A DNA stretch of 64,000 nucleotides from Siphonodentalium dalli (Eukaryota > Mollusca > Scaphopoda > Gadilida > Siphonodentaliidae): the NCBI GenBank assembly GCA_032622095.1, contig CP136064.1, positions 138,711,954 through 138,775,953 on the forward strand. Direction: 5' to 3'. The position numbers and the translations under genes were made by a program. Shown one piece after another: positions 33,341 to 44,248 of the stretch (its first letter is position 1; each line of letters starts with the position of its first letter). Below the pieces are notes generated by a model. It worked only from the letters and a program-made list of their open reading frames with translations. It made no database searches and was not told the origin of the DNA.

Positions 33341-34757
33341 CAGGGGGGGGGGTCGGAAAAAAATTCCAGGCACGTATGATGGGGTGGGTGGGTGTCTCTT
33401 GGGTCCAAAAAGCAGTTTTTTCCATATGCCAATTTTGTTTTCCATTCCTGCTATTGAGTCTTATTTTGATGTGTTTTGAACATAAACGGGTCATATATAG
33501 TTAATAGTAATGCTATACTACATATAGAGGTTATCAGAAGTTGGATCAGTTGCACAATGGCCAACAATAACCCAAATTCAACTTGATAGAACTAGAAACT
33601 GCGCTATTGGAAAAATAAAATTTAATCAGGATTCCATCTACTGATACAACAAAATAAGAATAACTATGCACAACTCAGCTGAAAATAAGTAATAAACTGA
33701 AAGCGCACTTGACCATATGTGACATGGAAATAAAGATATAATAAATAATGGAATAAAATAGACTTTTGACAACGTAAAACATAAAATCTTAACAAATAAA
33801 TTGAAGGCCAGCTTGAACAATTTCACATTGTTTTCCATGTTAATGTGGATCAGCTTGTAATGTTAATTAATCACAGTAATGAAGATTTTATCGTCAATGA
33901 TATCGTGAGCAAAAAAGAAGTGAAATTGGGCTATCCATCCATATTATTCCCAATTATTACGAAGCCCATTACTTCGGGCAGTGGCTACCAGCCTGCCATT
34001 ACACGCTATAACATGTTTCCCCAGTTCTGGTTTCTGAGATGCCCCAAGAAGAGTAGCGCGAGTATATCATGGTTATTTTTGGTATTAGCATTATTCTTCA
34101 AACTGGGATGAACTGGGATGAACAGTTGTATTTCCACATGTTTTGATAAACAATTTGATTCCAGCAATACAGTAATGCCCTAATTAAACGACTCCATAAT
34201 TATTCTGCTGTGGTTATGGAGTCGATTAATTAGCGCATTACTGTATATCACAAAGCAAATATCAAAATATCAAATAATTTGAAATTTGTTGTACCGGTAC
34301 CATGTATTATGTAGAATACTCAAATGTGATTATGTGACTAGATCATGTGACTATATATTATGAAAATGAATGTTAATAAAAACTTTGGCACTCTGCCTAT
34401 ATATCCCTTGAAATGTGATTATGTTGACACATTTCTTGATTAATGACACTTATATGATATCGTATCGTTATCTCATTATGCACTGTTCTATTCAAATATC
34501 GCGCAATAAATTATAATAATGCAGGATAATCAGCTATTGGGTTGCTCAATTGATAATTTTCTCAAATTTAGGGGGGGTGGGTGTCCAAAACTGACCGGAA
34601 AAAACTTCCTGAAACGGAAAAAAAAAGGGTGGGTGTCCAAAATTGCCTGGAAAAAAAGGCCGGAAACGGAAGAAATTGGGTGGGTGGGTCCCCCGAGGCA
34701 GGAAAAAAATAAAATGATCATACGTGCCTGGAAATTTTTTCCGACCCCCCCCCCCCG
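33341..34757. mobile_element. hAT-like non-autonomous TIR element (1,417 bp)
   Basis: Inserted in the LINE endonuclease. Direct GCTAGAA flanks both ends (33334-33340 and 34758-34764). Termini begin CAGGGG and end CCCCCG, with inverted repeats continuing as GGTCGGAAAAAA, TTCCAGGCACGTATGAT and GGGTGGGTGGGT. CAGGG ends and a 7-8 bp duplication fit hAT. Removing it joins IYLPSS to NYKIAFYKSY in one frame, which confirms the boundaries. The interior has no transposase and contains a snapback MITE. Confidence 0.75.
34170..34243. mobile_element. 74-bp snapback MITE, TA target
   Basis: CAGTAATGCCCTAATTAAAC pairs with the inverted right arm over ~32 bp with a few mismatches, closed by TTATTCTGCTGTGG. 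TA lies at both ends (34168-34169 and 34244-34245). Its ends and the CTGCTGTGG loop word are shared with 60373-60501. A Tc1/mariner-derived family is likely. Confidence 0.75.
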
Positions 34758-35117
34758 GCTAGAAGGGAGATAAATTTGAAATATGTAGATGAATTTAGAT
34801 TTGGATAGCTGAAACTCAATACCTATTATTGTGTCATTCTCTAGCTCGATAACCGAGATACTTCGGGAATGTTTTCTATGCCACATAATGCCTACGCCAC
34901 ATTTTGGCCTGCATTGTTACATTGGGAGTCTCTGTTAATAGTCGCATACAGTATGCCCAACGTAGTGTGGACTTATCTCATCCACAATATTCGCATTGTG
35001 TTCATATAGCCAATGCTCACTCAGACCATAGATGTCAATGGCTTCACTGTTTGTGTTTATTAGGCTATTCAGGTAGCTTGCGCTACCCAATAGGCCGGTG
35101 CAATTCCAAAATATCAA
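34530..35117 (-). pseudogene. EEP endonuclease, N-terminal half (minus-strand LINE)
   Basis: MIFWNCTGLLGSASYLNSLI opens the domain, with the Asn of motif 1, followed by DIYGLSEHWL carrying the catalytic Glu of motif 2. A frame change near 34900 leads into a GIMWHRK block and then GIEFQLSKSKFIYIFQIYLP, strands of the EEP fold. Sequence below about 34757 in this frame belongs to the inserted TIR element. The enzyme would nick target DNA to prime reverse transcription. Confidence 0.7.
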
Positions 35118-35363
35118 GGTTCAAGTTCATTTTGTGTATAGCGAGCAAAGTCAACACAAGAAGCCACACCAATCTAGGCGTGGTTATTATCATTGTCTGC
35201 AAAGGTCTGCTTGTCAATAGTTAACGGGTTTAGTTTATCGATACAATTACCAATCACCAGGACCGGGCAATTAAACAATGATCGCCAACGCGAGAACAAC
35301 TTCTGGACAATCATGAGATCACAATACATTGGATCACTGATTGTACAGTGTTTTATATAACGG

Positions 35364-35678
35364 TTATTTCCATTCATGGTATGCTCGTTCTGGCAACCAT
35401 GGGCGACATATGACGTTTCTGGGCCAGAAGAATGGTTTTCTCAAAAAGTCCTCGTTATTATCAAGTACATCTATCCTCGCTGAGAAATTGCCATCATTTT
35501 TCTCAATCATCCTCACAACGGAGAACTCAACTTTCTTGTCTGTCAAGTAGCGTTCAATCGTATGCCTGGACACATCGCTCGGAAAGTTTCCCAGATAGAA
35601 TCGCACTGTCTTGATTGGTGTTACGGCGCCTCGGGGTTGCTTTTCGTTCGCTGTCTGCAAACTGTCTTCATGAGTCAA
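35364..35678 (-). pseudogene. ORF1 C-terminal RRM-like domain of the minus-strand LINE
   Basis: 104 codons. VRFYLGNFPSDVSRHTIERYL, then a charged stretch and FARIDVL-like strand (SARIDVLDNN), ending WPRNVICRPWLPER. This strand-helix pattern resembles RNA-recognition-type ORF1 domains and aligns with the frame at window positions 30-90. Upstream (35680-35880) the minus strand encodes an Asn/Asp/Ser-rich linker with at least two stops, comparable to the linker of the first element. ORF1 coiled-coil sequence was not found further upstream, so that part is missing or too decayed. Confidence 0.6.
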
Positions 35679-35900
35679 TGGAATCGTATTGGTTTTGGCC
35701 GTTCGGACGAAAATTGTCGTCTCTCATGTGCGAGTATTCGCGGTATACCTGGTGAGCTGGTAGGTCGCTGCCCATTGAATCGAAATCGTTGTTGTTGTTA
35801 TTATAGTTTTTAAAAACAGAATGTGACTCCAAACTGCTGGAGGACTCATTACTTTCAATCCGTGGGCATCACTTCTTAGAGGTATGTCGTTTCTGACTTC

Positions 35901-36990
35901 GTTGGACTCCTGGGGTGCTATTCACCAAGCGAGACTATTTTATAAACCAGGTAGTTTATATGGTAGCGGCTGAACGCAAAGCTATCTTTGCTTTAGCGCA
36001 AACGACACACGCTGTCGAAGGTGTGATTGATCCAATCTATCAGATTTGTCACTTGTCAATTGACGCCGTCTCACCACTAATTCATGAACACTCACCGGCC
36101 ACAATCGGCATGTATAGCGGTATAATTTTTTGGTATAATTGTGTGGAGACTCATGCTGGCGTTTATACATCTGCAGAATGAGTTTCAATGATATTAATGA
36201 GGTTTTTTAATTAGCACAGTGCGAAAATGAAGAACCGAGAAGATAACGTCTCAGAAGAATTTTGTTTGTGTTTTGGTTCTGTTTGGACATTTCCTTGCCA
36301 TTTCCAAAGAATTTTTTTCCATGCATCATTTTTCCGGCGCTGGTGAATGGTGCCGGTTTCTTTGTTCTTTAATATTTTAATTCTTCTCTCCGCAATGCCC
36401 AAAAACGTTTTACGCTCGTCGAAAGTGGGGGGGGGGGGGGTCTGGAAAACAATTGCACATATAGGGCCCAAAAAGGTTTTTTCGACCCCGATGGACCCAC
36501 CACCCATTTGTGCAAATTTTGTCCTCCAAATGTTAGGGAGCCACCCCCTTTCTCATGTTTTTATCAAAATTTCAAGAGTTTTTTTTAGCCGTTCTTCAAT
36601 AACTATGTTAACTGTCTTTCAATCCCATTACACTGTCCTTTGTTGGTGCAAACCGTGTAAAATTAAGACTCAAGCAATAACATGCTCAATCGGTAAAGCC
36701 CAGGTCAGAAAAACGAAAAATAAACTGTATTTCCAGGTGTTTCCTGGTGTTTCCAGTATCTAACAACAATAATAAAGCATTGTGTAGGTACACTGTATGT
36801 TAACAATTGCCCTAGACCAATAGCCTTAATATATCGAGCGTGTTTAGTCTGACAGAGAACACTGGCCAGTGTAAATAGTGGTAAACAGGTCAGGGGTTCT
36901 ACAATTATTTGTGCATGATCAAATAACTCTTTAGTCTTATCCACCGGGGTGGGTGAGGAGGGGAATTGTTTTGGTTAGGTATACACATAG
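35901..36990. other. No gene; one G-rich DNA-transposon remnant
   Basis: At 36425-36520 a poly(G) run, then ATAGGGCCCAAAAAGGTTTTTT and GGACCCACCACCCAT, resembles the 33.3-kb TIR family. ORFs on either strand (e.g. 35915-36181, 36347-36763) show no domain. Confidence 0.35.
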
Positions 36991-37440
36991 ATATATTGTT
37001 ATTATACCCCCGATATTAGTCGGCGGGTATATAGTTGACATATCGAGCCGTCCATGCGTCCGTCCATACAAACATTTTGCGTTATAACTCAAGAGTCGGT
37101 TGTCATATTTTGATGCTCTATGACATGTGACGGACCAGAAATGGGGAACGAATATGCATAATATCACGGATTGTGAGCACCAATGCCTACCAGAGTTATC
37201 CATGGGCCCTGTTTATGAAATTCAGTCCGTACAAAGTTTTTGCAATATAAGTTGAAGTGTCGGTTGTCGAATTTTGAAGTGGTTTTGTATGGTGATAGAC
37301 CTGAATGATAGGGGAAGAGGATGTATGCAGATATTACTGCATATCACAGGTTTCGCCTGTCGATGCATACCAGAGCTACCAACCTGGTTCCATCCGTAAA
37401 CACATTTTGCATTATTATAACTAAACCATTTCTATGTATA
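36991..37440 (+). repeat. TATTATACCCCC repeat with ~170-bp internal units
   Basis: It opens with TTATTATACCCCCGATATTAG and CGTCCATGCGTCCGTCC. Units containing CAAA(C/G)(A/T)TTTTGC(G/A), CGGTTGTC and GCATACCAGAGCTA repeat two to three times. A similar opening starts the repeat at 42224. Confidence 0.5.
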
Positions 37441-38280
37441 TTTGTGCACTAGAGTCTGCAGTATAGTCTCGGTCAGATTTTATTCTTGATTTTAGTTTGA
37501 ACTTTGAAGACATTGAAGAATGTCATTTCTCAAAGCATCTGAATGCATCACATTATTTCAGTTCATCTATTTTTAAGCGATAACAGTATACAATTCGTAT
37601 TTTAGTTTAGTCTTATTGAGCAGTATTTAAGCTTCAAGATGAAGTTCGTAAATTCAAGGAGAATAGCGTCGCCTTCAGTTGGTATTGTCTGAACAATAAA
37701 CAGTAACGGTCATTCATCATAACCAATTCAGTTTTATTTGGATAAGTGTTGCAAATTAACATTACTTGCAACCATTAAAGATGAGAAATAACCAGAAGGA
37801 ATGAATTTGATTGCATGCCAGAACAAGACAGTATTTCAGACATTAGACATTTATGAGATACTCTTTTCAATTTCATGTTATGCAACAATCGGGTTAATGA
37901 TATCTAGTCATCATTCAGTATTCACCATGTAGTATTTGTGATACAGTTTTTATTTTATTTTATTACTTTTATTCGGGTAATACAACTGGGTAATATATTA
38001 ATTTTGTTTACTAAATTACGGTTTTCCACTGAAGTGGGACGGGATCCTGTGAAATCCAGAAGGTTGCTAAATCTGAGGCTAAATAGTCACTATAGCTGTC
38101 TATATAGCCATATGCCAACAAACATGATACTAACATGCTTACAAACAACATTACATGGTCAGTATTTGTAAATTGTTTTTAAAAAAAAAACATTTTGGAG
38201 AAAAATTTACAAGCACGATTGTTTCGGCCTCGGGATAACCCACCCACCCCGGCCCTGTATATACGGAATTTGTTTTGTAG
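37441..38280. other. AT-rich DNA, nothing recognised
   Basis: No ORF with a motif and no repeat with clear ends. Confidence 0.4.
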
Positions 38281-38292
38281 ACCTCCCATGTC

Positions 38293-38748
38293 CACAGTGG
38301 ATCAACGGACACGAACCAAACCCGGAAGTCGTAGATTTCGAGGTGGAGAAATATCTGTCGACAAATATTTGTTGACATTTTTTGACGGTTTTTTGGGGAA
38401 ATAAACGCTTGGATACCATATCTGACCAACTGAAGGTGAGTGAATATTTCTTCGCTAATGTTCGGACACCGACGATCAATTTAAGTCAGTTGCCATTGTT
38501 CGATCGCGGAAAAAATGTCATTTAATCATCGCCGCGAGACGATTTCTTCCCCAAAATATCCCAGAAAATCATACTTTTCACATTCATCGCAGACAGCTGT
38601 CGCAACAACCTATACACCGATCGAAAGGCCTGTTTCCCCCCCCCCCCCCACAAATGCATATTTTGAGTATTTTCACGGACTGTCTCAAAATTCCAAATTT
38701 CATCTTTTGATGCAGGTACCCACCTCGAAAATACTGTCCGGTTAGTCC
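38293..38748 (+). repeat. Left ~450-bp TIR
   Basis: It begins CACAGTGGATCAACGGACAC. Seven bp of heptamer are followed 15 bp later by ACCAAACCC. It contains two short ORF segments (ending DGFLGK and KILSG) that also occur in the right TIR, a C13-type homopolymer near 38637, and ~10 bp (GGTGAGTGAA region, ~38435) absent from the right copy. It ends near GTCCGGTTAGTCC. Confidence 0.75.
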
Positions 38749-39409
38749 TGTACACCCCGGAATTTAGTTGCAATCCACAAGACCCGGCGGACAGTTTTTG
38801 TTGGATTAGTTGGTTGGCTGCCTTTCGTTAACAGTGGCACGTTTTTGGGCAACTGCTTTTCTGTTGCAACTATAGTATACTGATCAAGTTTAATTACCGA
38901 GTACAGTTTGCAATTTGTTCTCATATATTCGTTCAGATCGTGTAAGGTCATTAACCAAAGAATCATTTATGGAAATATTGTTAGAACAAGAATATTAAAA
39001 ATGCCCTCCATGACCAAGGCCGTAGCAACAGGATTGTTTTGATGGTGGGAGGTGTAGATGTATTTTCCAATAGTTTGATATTTCAGCCAGTATATATAGC
39101 GTGAAATTTGATACTTAAAAAACAATTAAAATTCGATTAATTTCAGAAAAAACAAATCGGGACCCATGGCTGTTCTTTTTCATTATGGCCACTTTCGGGA
39201 CCCACCACCCGAGTTTTGATTACGATTGTATAAAGTTTTAACTACATTTTTCGGGTATATATACACCCCTTTATTTTTATGTTTTAAACTACAGGCACCC
39301 ACCCATATTTCAGAGAATTTTCGCTAATATTACATATTATAGCATAGCCATCAAATATGCAGATGTTTATTTCCATTTCTATGAGAGGCCAAATTCACAT
39401 TTCATAATT

Positions 39410-40115
39410 AATTGCAGTTAAGCCATATCACTTAAGCATAATTATTTGCGATTAAGCGCAATTCATGGTTATACTGTATGTAACTATGTACCCCTGGTGA
39501 ATAAATAGGTGTATCTATAACTAAACCTGAACTCATATTGACATATCACCTCCTTGTTTTCATTGCTTTGGATAGTTGGGAAGTTTGTTATTTCAATTGA
39601 TTGCTGCACAGAAACACGCCGTGAAAAGGGTGGTTTCGGTCAAAATTGCGGATGAAGTAGGATAACTCTAAAACAAGTGGTAATACGGTAAAATTTCGTG
39701 ATACTTTAGTAATTATACAGCCATATTTTGTTGAACAAAATATATACAAATCACACGTTTTTGGGAAATTTGATACCATAGTTGACAGTGGTCAGCATTA
39801 TTTTTTGCAGTTAATCGATTCTGATAACTAAAGCTTATTTTGAAGAAATATTGTTGTTGTTGTTGTATCTTTATAATATGGGTCTTTCTGATCGGATTGA
39901 GGACATTTAGATTAAATTATCCAAATGCAGATACACCCGGTCATGCTAATAGTTAGGTTATATGGATAGTTACACTTACTCTCAAGCAACTCATATCGCT
40001 TAATCGCAATTAATTGCACTTAAGCGCAATTCATTTCAATTATGCGCAAATGCCATATGTGTGCTTCAGCGCGATATGTGGTATACGCGCTTAAGCGAAA
40101 TTCATTATTAAATGT
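39410..40115. repeat. CGCTTAAGCG-type palindromes and repeat fragment inside the 38.3-kb element
   Basis: At 39410-39465 and 39995-40110 words such as TTAAGCGCAATTCAT and CGATTAAGCGCAA recur, as in the 59.5-kb array. Between 39600 and 39835 the minus strand matches the 47840-48257 MITE: ATCGATTAA, AATAATGCT, CAACTATGGTAT, TTTTGTTCAACAAAAT and TTTTAGAGTTATCC in order. Confidence 0.5.
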
Positions 40116-41498
40116 GAATTTGACCTCTCATACAGTTAATTTTTTGTCTATATATATGAACGAGTAGGGTCTGTCTGCATGTCTTCTGTCCGCTTAAATT
40201 TGAATATATACGCGACCATTTGCGTTAAAAACTTCCCAACCAAATTATCCAGTGTGTGAATCAATGTGGAAACAATTAATTATGGCGCGATTTGAATACA
40301 ACAGGACAAAAATCACGTGCCTTTATATTTACAAAAGTAACTTGCATCTGGTTCCACATTCAGTTGTACGCTATATATTGGAATTTTACCCGCTATATAC
40401 ATGTAGGAAACACAACACTTCTACATTAATGGACTGCCAAGGTGGGATTAAGAATACAACAACTCGAAAGAACACTGGAGTTTTCCTGATGATGTTTCTA
40501 TTCTCTATATCAACCGAGAGTACCAATATTTCGTATAGTATTGTATAGTATAGTATTGTATAGTATTTTATTATAAATAATTTTTATATTTTTTATTTTC
40601 AATAATTTTATTTTCAAACATTCATTCGGGTGTTGTAAAATCCCATCGTCGATTGCCTCAGCGAAGCCGCAAGCCTTAGTCTCACAGTGGTTACATATAT
40701 ATGAAGGCAGGCATGCGATCCTCTCGTCCGTAGCACCTGGAATTATAAAATAATATCGCTTAGTGGACTTGAACTTAAGCTAATATTAGTAACAGATATA
40801 GCTGTACATCCCTCCGACTGTATGTTTTAGTCCCCTCCTCATTATTGTTTTAACCATTGCTGAATATTGAAAACAATAATTTTCTAAGTCGAAAAATGTC
40901 ATATAACTCCACACAAAAAGGTCTGACATATTTCGTAATCATATATGTTCGCATGTTCCCATGGTACTAAATATATATATATGCCAAGCCAAAAAAACAA
41001 ATGACCGCAAAACTTAGGAATAAAAACTCGGAAAATTGCATCCACGAAAGGACGAACAAGCTGCTTCCTGTATAACCCCACAAGTTGTGGGCCACAACTC
41101 GTTGCGAGTGTATAATCAAATATAAAGGGTAAAAATCGGCACACCGCTGCATTTTTCTTTAAAAAGTTGGATGTAAATCATTTTGTTTTATGTCGGCCTT
41201 CGGAGAGTGATGACATACATCAAAAGTTATATGTTTACCAAACATGTACTTCGTAGTTGGATTTCAGTTACAGGTTACAGTTCAGTTATATATAAAGTCA
41301 CCGCCTGGATGTTATGTTGTACCAGGAGACATATACAACATTATGCACACCCAGAACCATTGTGGCCACGCAAAAGTCAAATGAAACGCCCATCATCTGC
41401 GGCAAAGTTGCTTTTTCGACCAGAAATTGAAGATGGCAGACCTCAGCAAAATCACGACTAAGCGGACAGATTTTTTACAACTAATGATTAAATTTTTC

Positions 41499-41935
41499 GG
41501 GACTAACCGGACAGTATTTTAGAGGTGGGTACCTACATCAAAAGATGAAATTTGGAATTTTGAGACAGTCCGTGAAAATACTCAAAATATGCATTTGTGG
41601 GGGGAGAACCGGGCTTTCGATCGGTGTATATGTTGTTGTGACAGTTTTCTGCGATGAATGTGAAAAGTATGATTTCTGGGATATTTTGAGACGATTTGTC
41701 TCGCGGCGATGATTAAATGACATGTTTTCCGCGATCGAACAATGGCAACTGACTTAAATTGATCGTCGGTGTCCGAACATTAGCGAAGAAATATTCAGTT
41801 GGTCAGATAGGGTATCCAACCGTTTATTTTCCCAAAAAACCGTCAAAAAATGTCAACAAATATTTGTCGACAGATATTTCTCCACCTCGAAATCTACGAC
41901 TTCCGGTTTTGGTTCGTGTCCGTTGATCCACTGTG
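41499..41935 (-). repeat. Right ~437-bp TIR
   Basis: Inverted copy of the left TIR. Read from 41935 inward: CACAGTG, 15-bp spacer, ACCAAAACC, one mismatch from the ACAAAAACC nonamer of V(D)J recombination signals (by-eye comparison). The C homopolymer of the left copy is reduced here. The frame ending DGFLGK is kept; the second short frame is shifted. Confidence 0.75.
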
Positions 41936-42223
41936 ATGTCGTCGGTGGTATATTTTGACTCACGTAATTTTCCTCGGTTGCTCATTGTTGAAATGAACCA
42001 AACGTGTACTGTTACACGCAGCATGTTTATGTGACCGATGGTCAATCTATGATTGACGCCAATCACCTTGATTGGATAATCCTACAACGCGCGGCGATGT
42101 CTTCCCATCGATATGTCCACCGATAGCTTCGCATTGAGCGTCGCCTCTTAAAACTACCTGGACTATATTATAAACCCAGCCGATGAATAGCACCCCTGGA
42201 TGTCGCCGTCCATGTTATTATTA

Positions 42224-42700
42224 TACCCCCACTTTCGAAGAAAATGGGTCGTATACTGGATTGGTTGCGTCTGTCCGTCCGTCCGTCACGCTTTCTCCCT
42301 CCGCCAGTCCGTCCGTCCGTTCGTCCGACCTCATAACTCGAACAACTAAGAACCGATTTCAATAATTTTGTGTATGCAATCTCCTTATAGGACTGCCTCT
42401 CCGCATGATGCTAATTGCAGTTACGCCTCATTTTCGACTTATTTTGACTTAGAAAATTCTGTCCGACTTAATAACTTTAACAAATATGAACCGATTTCAA
42501 TATTTTTTGGTACACATTCTTCTCACAATACCCTCTCTACATGATGCCGCTAGGGATTAGCTCAGACTGTTTTTTGTAATATTACACTTCATTTTCGACT
42601 TATTTTGACTTAGAAAATTCTGTCCGACTTAATATGAACCAAATATGAACCAATTTGAATATTTTTTTCTGTACAAGCTTCTTGTGACACCATATCGATA
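42224..42700 (+). repeat. TTATACCCCC repeat with three ~140-bp units
   Basis: It opens ATTATTATACCCCCACTTTCG, then (GTCC)n-like CCGTCCGTCC. Three units follow, each with ACCGATTTCAAT or ACCAATTTGAAT, a TTTTTTGGTACA-like stretch, then CATTTTCGACTTATTTTGAC and AGAAAATTCTGTCCGACTTA. Confidence 0.6.
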
Positions 42701-43469
42701 TAATTAGTCCGAATTGTTCTTTCAAGTTAAAAATCTTTTTTGTTTGGTTTACGGATAATGCGGGTTGAATTTGCCACGGTAGGGGTATGCTAGCACTCGA
42801 GTGCACACCTCTTGTTGTCATTATATTTATTTGCACCAGTCGATTTTGGTAAGCGGTGATCGCCACCATACCCAATGGCTCGCTCATGTCGTGTTTTCGC
42901 ATTAGTTTCAGTTTAAGCATATATATTTCTGTTGATGGCGTTTTGCTCAATTCGTAAATGATTTTGCGTTCAGTTTTTGAATTCCCGTCGCTTTCAGAAT
43001 CATGCGTAATACAAAGGGCAACTTCCTTGATACGTTGGTTGATAATTTCAAACAGTTTATCGGCAGTTTTATCAAGCAATGCGGAGCAATCATCCTTTGC
43101 CACTGACGAACATGAGTCTTTGACGATTGATACGACAGCTCGTTTATAATTGGCGAAGGCATCCCTATCACGTTTAATGTCTGTTTTCAGTGAATCAACT
43201 GCACTGGCATTGTTAATAGCTTTGGTAGTTAACGAGTTTAGTAAATTCAGCACATCTTTCATGTCTTGTTCCATGAGCGAAATATCAGAACGAAGTTTTG
43301 CTACACCATTTAGCCGATCGTCTTGCACTCCTTCAAGGATCATTTTGTTCGTCTGTAGATCGCTGTCCCGATCACACATGGCTGCTTCAGTCGAAACTAT
43401 CCTTGTCAACATCGAGGTAGATTCCAAGTTAATTCTGGGTATTTCCTCAGTGTATGTATCTGTGCACAC
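42600..43469 (-). CDS. Coiled-coil ORF, probable ORF1 fragment of a LINE
   Basis: 289 codons from ATG at 43469. Residues ~10-170 are charged and heptad-like (DRLNGVAKLRSDISLMEQDM, DSLKTDIKRDRDAFANYKRA), suggesting a coiled coil like the ORF1 at 669-1679. From about residue 170 the frame enters sequence with no such pattern and its last ~100 residues overlap the 42224-42700 repeat, so the real coding part ends near 42930. I do not see the AKDIY block, so it would be an N-truncated ORF1. It could also be an unrelated gene fragment. Confidence 0.3.
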   Translation of the reverse strand: MCTDTYTEEIPRINLESTSMLTRIVSTEAAMCDRDSDLQTNKMILEGVQDDRLNGVAKLRSDISLMEQDMKDVLNLLNSLTTKAINNASAVDSLKTDIKRDRDAFANYKRAVVSIVKDSCSSVAKDDCSALLDKTADKLFEIINQRIKEVALCITHDSESDGNSKTERKIIYELSKTPSTEIYMLKLKLMRKHDMSEPLGMVAITAYQNRLVQINIMTTRGVHSSASIPLPWQIQPALSVNQTKKIFNLKEQFGLIISIWCHKKLVQKKIFKLVHIWFILSRTEFSKSK

Positions 43470-43605
43470 TGATTGTTTATTTACTCAATGCCACAATTAA
43501 GTGGCGAATACAGAGTACTAATTAATTAACATATATACATATATTTACAAAAGGGGGCCACTGTTGTCTGGCTTGTAATTTTCATATAGCGGAAGTGTAT
43601 ATGTA

Positions 43606-44190
43606 TACTATCATCATCATCATCATCATCATTATCATCGTCACCATTATCATCATCATCGTGATCATCATCATCATCATAATCTTCTTCATCATCATCA
43701 TCATCGTCATCATCGTCGTCGTCGTCATCGTCCTCATCATTATTATCATCAGCATCGTCTTCATCGTCGTCGTCATAGTCTCCACAACCACCACCACCAC
43801 CATCACTATAAGCATCATCATAAGCATCATCGTCCTAATCATCGTCATCATTATCGTTATCATGATAATTAAAATCTTCATCATCGTCGTCATCATCGTC
43901 GCAATTGCGGTCATCGTCGTCGTTGTCGTCGTCGTTATCGTTATCATCATCATAATCATACACATCATCATCATCATCATAATCATCGACATCACCATCA
44001 TCATCATCACCATCAGCGTGATCATCGCCATCAGTTATCATCATCAGCAGCATCACCATCATCATCATCATCGCCATTCGAAACAGTATCATCATTACCA
44101 CCACCACAGTTATCGTCATACTCAATATATGTCGCATCTTCGCTATATCGGTCGTAATATATGTCATCACCGTAATCGTCGTAAGCAGAT
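43606..44190. repeat. Long (CAT)n/(CGT)n compound microsatellite
   Basis: About 585 bp of interrupted CAT/CGT/TAT triplets. It gives spurious ORFs of His/Ile/Val or Asp/Met in several frames. It abuts the 3' end of the minus-strand LINE fragment at 44200-44450. Confidence 0.95.
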
Positions 44191-44248
44191 ATAGTTATAA
44201 ATTGCCGCTGTCAATTAGTTAGTTCCTATCAATAATCTTACAACCCAA

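Larger units (their letters stand above)
28855..35900 (-). mobile_element. Minus-strand ORF1+ORF2 LINE, interrupted by two later elements
   Basis: From 35900 down to 28855: ORF1 linker and RNA-binding-like domain, EEP endonuclease N-terminal part, a 1.4-kb TIR element (33341-34757), the rest of the endonuclease, RT fingers, a 2.5-kb plus-strand LINE (29303-31782), then RT palm up to the ADD motif. Coding blocks resume in the right order on both sides of each insertion. Multiple stops and frameshifts show it is dead. The clade is unresolved; it is an APE-type LINE with an ORF1. Confidence 0.75.
38293..41935. mobile_element. 3.6-kb element with ~440-bp TIRs, CACAGTG ends and 5-bp TSD (Transib/RAG-like)
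   Basis: The left TIR (38293-38748) and inverted right TIR (41499-41935) are about 95 percent identical by eye. Similarity stops exactly at CACAGTG on both outer ends. ATGTC flanks the element on both sides (38288-38292 and 41936-41940). CACAGTG is the recombination-signal heptamer; a CAC(A/T)-RTG-like terminus with a 5-bp duplication is the mark of Transib and RAG-like transposons. No RAG1- or transposase-like sequence is visible inside, so it appears non-autonomous. The interior (38749-41498) contains a fragment of another repeat (39600-39835) and CGCTTAAGCG palindromes. Confidence 0.7.

Noticed and set aside
34530-34760. Plus and minus ORFs in 34.52-34.77 kb as possible gene
   Set aside because: They lie in the terminal repeat of the hAT-like element, rich in GGGTGGGT and homopolymers; only the part above 34764 on the minus strand is LINE coding sequence.
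35915-36181. 88-aa plus ORF next to ORF1 remnant
   Set aside because: No recognisable motif; probably chance in the region upstream of the LINE.
42545-42565. tRNA-like A box (TAGCTCAGA) near 42552
   Set aside because: No B box (GGTTCGAATCC-like) at the right distance and no cloverleaf; it lies in a repeat unit.
43582-44194. 199-aa, 149-aa and 111-aa ORFs over 43.6-44.2 kb
   Set aside because: Pure translation of the CAT/CGT microsatellite; Ile/Val/His or Met/Asp repeats only.
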